Shown piece after piece: positions 24,920 to 31,201 of a stretch of 64,000 nt of DNA. The stretch is from an uncultured Eubacteriales bacterium (GTDB lineage Bacteria > Bacillota > Clostridia > Oscillospirales > Acutalibacteraceae): the NCBI GenBank assembly GCA_934546985.1, contig CAKTEE010000004.1, forward strand, positions 62,001-126,000, given 5' to 3'. A program made the translations under genes and the position numbers. The notes under the pieces were generated by a model. It was not told the origin of the DNA and made no database searches. It saw nothing but the letters and a program-made list of their open reading frames with translations. Numbering within the stretch: the first letter of the stretch is position 1; each line of letters starts with the position of its first letter.

Positions 24920-25833
24920 CCTTCTCGAATCTCCTTTCCCGTAATTGCCAAAAACACTTCGTTCAGCGTCCCGTTTTTTACTTCAAAGTCTGTAATTATG
25001 GTTCTGTGTGCGGATAAAATTTCCAATGCGGCAGGCGCTTTCTTTGTATGGAAAACCAGTTTGTTCCCATCTTTCCGATAGGAAACCTCCCGTTCCTGCA
25101 ATGTGGCTTCCAACGGTTCGGTCTGTGTGCAGACAACATCAACCTCCGCGCCCGTATATTGGTGTTTTAAATTCACCGGCGTATCTTGGGCAACGATTTT
25201 TCCGTGATCCATAATGACGATTTTTGCGCAGACTTCCGCCTCGTCCATATAGTGGGTGGTAAGAAAGATCGTCATATTTTTTTGCTTTTGGAGGCGCTGA
25301 ATATATTCCCACACATTAGCTCTGGTCTGCGGATCCAGACCTGTAGTGGGTTCGTCCAAAAATAAAACCTTGGGGTCGTGTACCAGCCCTCTTGCAATCT
25401 CCGCCCGCCGTTTCATGCCGCCGGACAGACTGCCCACCGCCGCCCGTCTCCATTCCGTAAGCTCTACCAGATCAAGGGCAAAGTCGATGCGCTCCCGCAC
25501 CTCGTTTTTCGGCACCTTGTAGAAGCTGCAATGGTATTTTAGGTTTTCCTCTACGGTCATTTGGGCGTCGAGAGTGGAATCCTGAAAAACTATCCCGATG
25601 TCTTTGCGCACTAAACTGCGTTCTTCGCAAACATCATGGCCGTTGATTGTCAGAGTGCCCTCTGTTTTGTCAAGGATCGTACATAGGGTATTGATAGTCG
25701 TGCTTTTGCCTGCACCGTTGGGGCCGAGGAAAGCAAAAATACTGCCCTCGTCTACGGTGAAGGAAATATCATCCACCGCTATAAAATCCCCGTACTTTTT
25801 AGAGAAATGCTCCACTTGTATGATTGGGTTCAT
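24916..25833 (-). CDS. ABC transporter ATP-binding protein (DrrA-like)
   Basis: The start at 25833 (MNPIIQVEHFSKKYGDFIAV) follows an ideal AGGAGG; the longer frame from 25878 reads through an inverted repeat and is unlikely. The 305-residue ATPase has Walker A GPNGAGKST, signature LSGGMKRR, Walker B VLFLDEPTTGLDP and a C-terminal regulatory domain of the DrrA type. It is encoded behind a MarR regulator and overlaps its permease gene by four bases. Confidence 0.93.
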   Translation of the reverse strand: MNPIIQVEHFSKKYGDFIAVDDISFTVDEGSIFAFLGPNGAGKSTTINTLCTILDKTEGTLTINGHDVCEERSLVRKDIGIVFQDSTLDAQMTVEENLKYHCSFYKVPKNEVRERIDFALDLVELTEWRRAAVGSLSGGMKRRAEIARGLVHDPKVLFLDEPTTGLDPQTRANVWEYIQRLQKQKNMTIFLTTHYMDEAEVCAKIVIMDHGKIVAQDTPVNLKHQYTGAEVDVVCTQTEPLEATLQEREVSYRKDGNKLVFHTKKAPAALEILSAHRTIITDFEVKNGTLNEVFLAITGKEIREG

Positions 25834-25849
25834 GTTGTTACCTCCTAAA

Positions 25850-25884
25850 AAATGAAGTCCTATGCGAATTGCTCGCATAGGACT
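25850..25884 (-). terminator. Hairpin between the marR-like gene and the ABC genes: terminator or attenuator
   Basis: AAGTCCTATGCGA pairs perfectly (13 bp) with TCGCATAGGACTT around a 5-base loop, followed on the minus strand by CATTTTTT and at once by the AGGAGG of the ATPase gene. It is shaped like an intrinsic terminator placed inside the operon leader, so it may limit readthrough into the exporter genes. Confidence 0.75.
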
Positions 25885-25951
25885 TATCCCTATAGTAATC
25901 TATAGCGCCTCAGCTATTTTGTTGTTCCGACCTGCATTTTATCAAAGCCCA

Positions 25952-26377
25952 TCACCTCCAAATATCGCCCAGTTCTATCAATCTGGCTTGTATGCGGACA
26001 TAGGCTTTTGCATCCTCTTCTCCTAAAGCTTCCAGCATTTTTTCCACTGAATGAATCATTCCGGTTCGGCGCTCTTCGACCAAAGCTATGCCCTTTTCTG
26101 TCAGGCAGACAATGACCTGTCGGCTGTCTGAGGGATCAGGGGTTCGTGTAATCATGTCCTGTCCCTCCAAAGATTTCAGCATGGCTGCTACTCTGGCCGT
26201 GGTCAGCATAAGCGCCTTACTCATATCTTTAGGATATGCCCGGTTTCCGTTTGCCGCCAAATAATTTAACGCTAAAATCTCGCCCCTTGCAATTTGGGAC
26301 ATGGTCCGCTCCATCTTAATTTGCGGTGCAGAGGCGCGCATATCAATGAGTTGTATCGCTAATTCAGTGTAGTCCAT
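25952..26377 (-). CDS. MarR family transcriptional regulator
   Basis: The start at 26377 (MDYTELAIQLIDMRAS) is fixed by the promoter at 26418-26446, which lies inside the longer frame from 26446. The 141-residue protein has the winged-helix of the family: SQIARGEILALNYLA, TTARVAAMLKSLEGQDMI, RTPDPSDSRQVIVCLTEKG. It most likely represses its own promoter and the downstream DrrAB-like exporter until a ligand binds. The inverted repeat at 26403-26415 next to the -10 is a likely operator. Confidence 0.88.
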   Translation of the reverse strand: MDYTELAIQLIDMRASAPQIKMERTMSQIARGEILALNYLAANGNRAYPKDMSKALMLTTARVAAMLKSLEGQDMITRTPDPSDSRQVIVCLTEKGIALVEERRTGMIHSVEKMLEALGEEDAKAYVRIQARLIELGDIWR

Positions 26378-26402
26378 GTGTCGCCTGTACCTTTCAAAAT
26401 TA

Positions 26403-26446
26403 CTAACTCTATTAGGGATTATAGCACGGATTTTTGCCGCTGTCAA
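26403..26446 (-). promoter_or_regulatory. Promoter and candidate operator of the marR-ABC operon
   Basis: Minus-strand TTGACA (26441-26446) and TATAAT (26418-26423), exact consensus, 17-base spacer. Immediately downstream, CTAA and TTAG form a short dyad (26403-26415) over the expected transcription start, where a MarR dimer could block RNA polymerase. Confidence 0.85.
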
Positions 26447-26595
26447 TGAGGTTAGAAAAAATCATCGAAAATTTCAATGTAAAGATTGTCATAGTAGACC
26501 AATGTTCGCTTGCAGATGCCTTGCCTTCTTCAATGTGTTTAGAATATGCTTGAAATCATTTGATTTATGGAATATAAAGATGATAACCATAAATA

Positions 26596-26637
26596 AAAAT
26601 CAGCAGGGTTATAAAATATCATCCCTGCTGATTTTAA
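26596..26637 (-). terminator. Terminator after the tnpV relic
   Basis: AAAATCAGCAGGG and CCCTGCTGATTTT pair perfectly around a 14-base loop, just past the end of the relic. Confidence 0.85.
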
Positions 26638-26640
26638 CCT

Positions 26641-27020
26641 TTACCTATAAATCAAGTCAACCTTTACAAATTCCATTGCTCTGTTTAAAATGTTATTCCC
26701 AGCACCTACACACGCCATTTGATTGTTGGCTTTGAATTGCGCTGTCACACCCTCACGCTCTACTATCTGCTTAACTAACCGAGAAAACATTTTCTCTATC
26801 TGCTCGTCAATGTCGGAAAAGTATCTGTTCAATGTACCGCTTGTGATCAGAGTAGTGTAAATCACTTTTTATGCTCTTTCAGATAACGTCTGTGCCGCTG
26901 TCCCCATACCCCGATGGGCTTTGTTTCTTTTTCGGCAAGTAATGCAAGGTCAGATAAATAATAATCGCCTTGCAATGTATAACTGATACCTGCTTTTTCG
27001 TTGATGTAATGCTGTTTCAC
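26641..27020 (-). pseudogene. tnpV: Frameshifted tnpV (transposon-encoded protein) relic
   Basis: From GTG 27020 the minus strand reads VKQHYINEKAGISYTLQGDY, through KPIGVWGQRHRRYLKEHKK, then a TGA. In the next frame it goes on as VIYTTLITSGTLNRYFSDID to QMACVGAGNNILNRAMEFVK and DLIYR. Joined, these give a normal TnpV of about 125 residues, a small protein carried by clostridial transposons and integrative elements. Loss of one G near 26866 explains the break. Substitutions in the usually conserved WVGAMNNIRNRAMEI region also suggest decay. No transposase or conjugation genes remain nearby. Confidence 0.8.
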
Positions 27021-27226
27021 TTTGTAATCTTCCAATATGATTGATTTTACCTACAATTCAACCATTCTGACCGATTACAAAAACCAAAGTGAGACAACTT
27101 CCTTACGGAGTGTCTCCCTTCCGACATGCTTTATCATAAACAATTGAACGTTATGTGCAGATTAACTATTCATAATATATCTGTTTTTGTAAGCAAGGGA
27201 TTTCTCCAAATAGCATAAAACAAAAA

Positions 27227-27248
27227 AGCCGCTGATTACACAGCGGCT
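27227..27248 (-). terminator. Terminator after the degV-like gene
   Basis: AGCCGCTG and CAGCGGCT pair around a 6-base loop; on the minus strand the stem is followed by TTTTTTG. Confidence 0.88.
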
Positions 27249-27254
27249 CTTCTT

Positions 27255-28109
27255 TTATTCAGGTTTTACCATAAACAATACACCCAACGTATTTGGGCCG
27301 CAATGGGATGTAATGGTACAGCCCGCACGGGTAACCAAAATCTCCTTGAAATTACAGCATTCACAAATGACTGCTTTAACACGGTTAATGATATCTTCCG
27401 AAATTCCTGAATGCGTAATAAATACACGGCTTAAATCAATATCATCTCTTCCGGCAAGCTTATCTCTTGTGTACTGCTCCAGTACCATATCTAATTTACC
27501 GCGGTATTTTTTGCCGACAATCATTTTTCCATCCACTACTTCAATACAGGGCTTTAATTTCAGCAGGTTGGCACCCAAAGCGGCAACGCCGGAACAGCGT
27601 CCGCCTTTATGCAAAAATTCCAGTGTATCAAGCACAAAGCTCGCACGGGAAAGGGGAATCATTTTTTTCAGTTCTTCCACAATTGCAGGCGCTTCCATGC
27701 CACTGTCGCGCATTTCACATGCACGAACAACAATCAGTCCGATTCCGGTGGAAAGATTCAGGGAATCTACTGGATAAACATCTTCTAATTCCTGTGCGGC
27801 AAGCAACGCATTATTATGGGTAACAGATAAGCCCGTGCTCAGGTTGATATGCACAACTGCATATCCCTGTTTTGTAAACCCCTCAAAAAAATCCTTATAT
27901 TCCCCAGGGCTGACGGCAGATGTTTTTGGAAGCTTCTTTTTTTCACGATACTGCGCGTAAATATCATCTGGCGTAATATCCACACCATCACGATACACCC
28001 TATCATCTAAGGTAATGGCAAGAGGATAGCTTGTTACATGATATTTTTTTAACATTTCAGAAGAGAAATCAAACGTGCTGTCCGCAGTAATAACAACTGG
28101 TTTTCCCAT
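27255..28109 (-). CDS. DegV family fatty-acid-binding protein
   Basis: The 284-residue protein begins VVITADSTFDFSSEML and contains DGVDITPDDIY, KTSAVSPGEY, STGLSVTHNNA, SLNLSTGIGLIV, LEFLHKGGRCSGVAA and a C-terminal SHCGPNTLGVLFM, all DegV hallmarks. The family binds a long-chain fatty acid between two domains. In some Firmicutes its members (FakB) hand fatty acids to the kinase FakA, which is not in the window. The start follows AAGGGTGG. The gene has a folded leader of about 100 nt. Confidence 0.92.
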   Translation of the reverse strand: MGKPVVITADSTFDFSSEMLKKYHVTSYPLAITLDDRVYRDGVDITPDDIYAQYREKKKLPKTSAVSPGEYKDFFEGFTKQGYAVVHINLSTGLSVTHNNALLAAQELEDVYPVDSLNLSTGIGLIVVRACEMRDSGMEAPAIVEELKKMIPLSRASFVLDTLEFLHKGGRCSGVAALGANLLKLKPCIEVVDGKMIVGKKYRGKLDMVLEQYTRDKLAGRDDIDLSRVFITHSGISEDIINRVKAVICECCNFKEILVTRAGCTITSHCGPNTLGVLFMVKPE

Positions 28110-28210
28110 TTTATACCACCCTTATTTTTCAGTTCCCTGCACCGAAAACCCTGCATTTCCCGAATAAAACCGCAATACGGCGGTCGGTGCAGGCGGGAAA
28201 CGCCCATATA
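28110..28210 (-). ncRNA. Pseudoknot-capable leader of the degV-like gene
   Basis: Reading the minus strand from the predicted start near 28210, TTTCCCG (28194-28200) can pair with CGGGAAA (28156-28162), while CCTGCACCGA (28184-28193) pairs perfectly with TCGGTGCAGG (28136-28145). The two helices interleave (a-b-a'-b'), giving a pseudoknot or two exclusive folds, with an inner CCGC/GCGG hairpin. This is shaped like a cis-regulatory RNA. I cannot match it to a named riboswitch class. Confidence 0.55.
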
Positions 28211-28216
28211 GTTATT

Positions 28217-28245
28217 ATGATAACATCTTCCTATAAAAAATACAA
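28217..28245 (-). promoter_or_regulatory. Promoter of the degV-like gene
   Basis: Minus-strand TTGTAT (28240-28245) and TATCAT (28217-28222) with a 17-base spacer. Confidence 0.7.
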
Positions 28246-28286
28246 GAAAAAGAAGTTCCTGCCAATTAAGACTGTCCCTGTATCCC

Positions 28287-28315
28287 TTGTCAATCTACAA
28301 AAAAACAGATATAAT
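28287..28315 (+). promoter_or_regulatory. Promoter of azlCD
   Basis: TTGTCA (28287-28292) and TATAAT (28310-28315) with a 17-base spacer, 54 bases upstream of azlC. Confidence 0.83.
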
Positions 28316-28368
28316 CATACAGTACCGCTGTAATATGGCGGAATCAACTGACTACGGGGGTACGGTTT

Positions 28369-29091
28369 ATGAATGAAAAAACAAGGAACAGCATACTGGG
28401 AGGTTTGCATGATGGAATCCCCATTGCTTTGGGGTACTTTTCCGTTTCTTTTGCTTTTGGCATTCTTGTTGTTAATTCCGGTTTGCCTGTTTGGGCTGCA
28501 CTGATGATTTCCATGACAAACCTGACCTCTGCGGGGCAATTTGCAGGGTTAAATTCCATTCTTGCCGGCGCCCCGCTGATAGAAGTCGCCATTGCACAGT
28601 TTGTCATTAACATCCGCTATGCCCTCATGTCGCTTTCCTTAGGGCAAAAACTTGACAATACCGTTACAGGGTTTCAACGATGGCTCATTGGTTTTGGCAT
28701 AACAGATGAAATATTCGGCGTAGCTTCCCAAAAAGGCAGCGGCTTAAAAACGCCCTATATGTTCGGGCTGATTATCGGGCCCTATCTGGGCTGGGCCGCC
28801 GGAACTTTTACAGGGGCTTATGCAAGTTATCTTCTTCCCCAGTCACTGCGTGACGCATTGGGTATCGCGCTATATGGTATGTTTCTTGCTATTATTATTC
28901 CACAGGCAAAACGTGGTACAAAATTTGCGTTTGTCATTGCTACCTCTATTCTGTTAAGCTGTTGTTTCCAGTGGATTCCTGTACTTAACAGTCTTGCCTC
29001 CGGTTGGGCAGTAATTATCTGCGCGGTAGTTGCCGCGGCTATCGGTGCACTATTATTTCCTATTACTGAACCACAGGAGGAACGGCCATGA
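28369..29091 (+). CDS. azlC: AzlC family branched-chain amino acid exporter, large subunit
   Basis: The 240-residue membrane protein has the family start (GGLHDGIPIALGYFSVSFAFGILV), the SMTNLTSAGQFAGL motif, INIRYALMSLSLGQKL and about five to seven membrane helices. AzlCD pairs export branched-chain amino acids or their analogues. It overlaps azlD by four bases (ATGA), so the two subunits are translationally coupled. Confidence 0.93.
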   Translation: MNEKTRNSILGGLHDGIPIALGYFSVSFAFGILVVNSGLPVWAALMISMTNLTSAGQFAGLNSILAGAPLIEVAIAQFVINIRYALMSLSLGQKLDNTVTGFQRWLIGFGITDEIFGVASQKGSGLKTPYMFGLIIGPYLGWAAGTFTGAYASYLLPQSLRDALGIALYGMFLAIIIPQAKRGTKFAFVIATSILLSCCFQWIPVLNSLASGWAVIICAVVAAAIGALLFPITEPQEERP

Positions 29092-29408
29092 ATACTGTTT
29101 ATATTATCTCCGCTATCCTGACTATGGCTGTTGTTACCTATTTGATACGTGCTTTGCCGCTGGCAGTTTTTCGTAAAAAAATAGAGAATTTATATATAAA
29201 ATCATTTTTAGAATACATTCCTTATGCCGTACTTGCAGCAATGACCTTTCCGCAAATTCTATATTCTGCCGGTCCGACTGCCGCCGGCATTACCGGGCTT
29301 ATCGTTGCACTTATTCTTGCTTACCAAGAAAAAAGCTTGCTGACAGTTGCCGCAGGTGCATCTATTGCCGCATTTTTAGCGGGTCAAGTAATAAAGTTTA
29401 TCAGCTAA
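29088..29408 (+). CDS. azlD: AzlD family branched-chain amino acid exporter, small subunit
   Basis: The 106-residue protein has four short membrane helices and the family signature TYLIRALPLAVFRKKIEN followed by YIPYAVLAAMTFPQIL. It is the obligate partner of AzlC. The ATG lies in the stop codon of azlC. Confidence 0.92.
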   Translation: MNTVYIISAILTMAVVTYLIRALPLAVFRKKIENLYIKSFLEYIPYAVLAAMTFPQILYSAGPTAAGITGLIVALILAYQEKSLLTVAAGASIAAFLAGQVIKFIS

Positions 29409-29587
29409 GCATTTAAAATAATTCCGATTTAGATATTAAAAAACCCTATGTTTCCTTATATTTATCGGCTAAATTGAAACAAACGCATACAAAATATCAT
29501 TTTTCAAAACAGAAACGCTCCTGATATATCTCATTTTTATTAAGGAAATTATTATTGATTGAATCTCTAATTTGATTTCACACATAA

Positions 29588-29611
29588 CAAAAAGCCGGAC
29601 AAATGTCCGGC
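29588..29611 (-). terminator. Terminator after the HPr-like gene
   Basis: GCCGGAC and GTCCGGC around ATTT, followed on the minus strand by TTTTTG. The rest of the spacer back to azlD (29409-29587) shows nothing. Confidence 0.9.
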
Positions 29612-29654
29612 CTCTTGTCTATTGGGAAAAAATCAAAGGGAGGAGAAAGTAAGT

Positions 29655-29933
29655 TTAGTTCTTCTCATCAGGAGAGATGTTCCACAATCCCAGACGGAAG
29701 AGAAGCGCGTCATCCTCTGCATTTTCACAGCGGATGGTCGCATTGGCGATAGTACCGCCCTTAATTAAAGATGCAAGGCCCATAATCTGGCACAAAGTGC
29801 TTTTCAGGTTCAGCTTGTCGCCTTCATCGGTTTCAAGCCAAACAGCATCTTTACATTGGTTCAGGGTTGAAACAAATTTTTCAACATCAATATCTTTCAA
29901 TTCAATTGTTCTTTTCATCAGTTCAGACATCAT
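29655..29933 (-). CDS. HPr-like protein without the phosphorylatable His
   Basis: A GGAGGTATGA precedes the ATG. The 92-residue protein (KRTIELKDIDVEKFVSTLNQ, then NLKSTLCQIMGLASLIKG) has the length and second half of an HPr fold, where NLKSIMGVMSL is the family hallmark. The active-site His region of true HPr is absent. Similar His-less HPr-like proteins are common in Clostridia and have no clear role. It has its own promoter and terminator. Confidence 0.65.
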   Translation of the reverse strand: MMSELMKRTIELKDIDVEKFVSTLNQCKDAVWLETDEGDKLNLKSTLCQIMGLASLIKGGTIANATIRCENAEDDALLFRLGLWNISPDEKN

Positions 29934-30064
29934 TCATACCTCCATTTCATTACTTAGGCGTTTTCAGCCTCTTGTTGAACTCTCTTTCTATAAAAACATT
30001 CCGGAAAAGGAATGAGGGATTGCAACCGGGGCATCTATTGCTTTTATTCTTTTCTTACAGTTTT

Positions 30065-30093
30065 ATTTTACCATTAGCAATAGCAAAAGTCAA
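30065..30093 (-). promoter_or_regulatory. Promoter of the HPr-like gene
   Basis: Minus-strand TTGACT (30088-30093) and TAAAAT (30065-30070) with a 17-base spacer; the leader is about 125 nt. Confidence 0.75.
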
Positions 30094-30237
30094 CAATAAT
30101 ACCCCCTAATGTTTGGTAACCCCAACGATATGTTTTGTTATAATTGACTAAAATCCTCCCTTTGATTGTACAATATGAACAAAACAAAGATTTCCTTAAC
30201 CGTATCTGTTTTTTACCCACATATTCCTGCAACACCC

Positions 30238-30287
30238 TTGCAGGCAATGAAAAAAAATGGTACAATACTATTATATTCATAGTATTG
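30238..30287 (+). promoter_or_regulatory. Promoter and operator of the Rrf2 gene
   Basis: TTGCAG (30238-30243) and TACAAT (30261-30266) have a 17-base spacer. A perfect dyad, CAATACTAT and ATAGTATTG (30263-30271 and 30279-30287) with a 7-base centre, covers the -10 and transcription start, the expected place for autorepression by the Rrf2 protein. Confidence 0.82.
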
Positions 30288-30306
30288 TGATAGGAGTGTT
30301 TCCATT

Positions 30307-30747
30307 TTGAAAATCTCAACCAAAGGACGTTATGGACTGCGGCTTATGCTTGACCTTGCCATCCATTACGGGGAAGGCCCTATCCCTCTGAAAGAAATTG
30401 CAGAACGCCAAAATATTTCAGAAAAATATTTGGAGCAAATTATCATGCAGCTAAACCGCTCTGGTATGGTACACTCTACCCGGGGTTCGCAAGGCGGTTA
30501 CTCTTTGGCAAATCTGCCTGAAAAAATTACAGTAGGCATGGTTCTGCGTGTGATGGAAGGTTCCCTTGCCCCTGTAGACTGTCTGACGGGCAACGCCCCT
30601 GCCTGCGGCCGGCAGGAATCCTGTATTACCCTGCACGTTTGGAAAAAATTAATGACCGCCATTGAAGATGCGGTAGACAACATTACACTGGACGATTTAA
30701 TTAAGGAATATCGCGACCAACAGCTTCCCATCGATTTTTGTATTTAA
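30307..30747 (+). CDS. Rrf2 family transcriptional regulator (IscR/CymR-like)
   Basis: A TTG start after GGAGTG gives MKISTKGRYGLRLMLDLAIH, the canonical Rrf2 beginning. The 146-residue protein has the winged helix (LKEIAERQNISEKYLEQIIMQLNRSGMVHSTRGSQGGY) and three Cys in CLTGNAPACGRQESC, spaced like the Fe-S ligands of IscR. Fe-S sensing is therefore plausible, although CymR-type cysteine sensing cannot be excluded. No isc or suf genes are adjacent, unlike the usual context. The dyad at its promoter suggests autoregulation. Confidence 0.9.
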   Translation: MKISTKGRYGLRLMLDLAIHYGEGPIPLKEIAERQNISEKYLEQIIMQLNRSGMVHSTRGSQGGYSLANLPEKITVGMVLRVMEGSLAPVDCLTGNAPACGRQESCITLHVWKKLMTAIEDAVDNITLDDLIKEYRDQQLPIDFCI

Positions 30748-30765
30748 CCGCTTTATATTTGATAT

Positions 30766-30818
30766 AAAAAATCCCCTGTTATGTAATTTCAGTAATGAAA
30801 CCGTAACAGGGGATTTTT
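30766..30818. terminator. Terminator between convergent rrf2-like and small-peptide genes
   Basis: AAAATCCCCTGTTA and TAACAGGGGATTTT pair perfectly around a 22-base loop; T-rich on both strands, so it can serve both genes. Confidence 0.88.
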
Positions 30819-30847
30819 GCATACACAAAACAAAATAATAGCAAAAA

Positions 30848-31078
30848 TCAGGACATTAAAATTTTCATAGAGCCATTGTTATAGCAATATTGACCTTCCT
30901 GCGGGTCATTATCAATAATAACATAACCCATAAAATCATTATACTCATCTGCGCACGCTTTATCTGCCAGAAAAGCTTTTGCTCCCTCAGCATAATCAGG
31001 TGCACATCCTGCAGCGTAATATTCCGATGCAAGCAGACTTTCAACTAAAATTTCTGGTTTTTTATATGCTTTTTTCAA
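30848..31078 (-). CDS. Small Cys-containing peptide with KPEI...AAGC motif, possible RiPP-like precursor
   Basis: Starting at TTG 31078 the product has 76 residues beginning MKKAYKKPEILVESLLASEY, followed by YAAGCAPDYAEG and ending with QYCYNNGSMKILMS. A start at GTG 31108 would add ten residues; neither has a strong ribosome binding site. The pattern of a Lys-rich start, KPxI, an acidic E..L..S.Y stretch and then AAxC recurs at the front of many small Firmicute peptides that look like precursor leaders, with a variable Cys-bearing tail. The processing fate is unknown. It has a strong own promoter with an overlapping hairpin or operator. Confidence 0.6.
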   Translation of the reverse strand: MKKAYKKPEILVESLLASEYYAAGCAPDYAEGAKAFLADKACADEYNDFMGYVIIDNDPQEGQYCYNNGSMKILMS

Positions 31079-31112
31079 TTGCAGCACCAACTTTCTTTTA
31101 TGATGCACGGAT

Positions 31113-31175
31113 GGACATAAGAGGATATATCAATATCCTCTTGTCCATTATACCAATACTAAAATAAAATTGCAA
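31113..31175 (-). promoter_or_regulatory. Promoter and overlapping inverted repeat of the small-peptide gene
   Basis: Minus-strand TTGCAA (31170-31175) and TATAAT (31147-31152) with a 17-base spacer. GGACA-AGAGGATAT and ATATCCTCT-TA-TGTCC (31113-31146) form a nearly perfect dyad beginning right after the -10. It covers the start of transcription, so it could be an operator or a 5' stabilising hairpin. Confidence 0.78.
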
Positions 31176-31201
31176 TATTATCTATGGTATTTCATCCGTG
31201 T

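Noticed and set aside
28110..28210. ZTP, fluoride or T-box riboswitch for the degV leader
   Set aside because: Key conserved bases of these classes are not present, and no T-box sequence is found.
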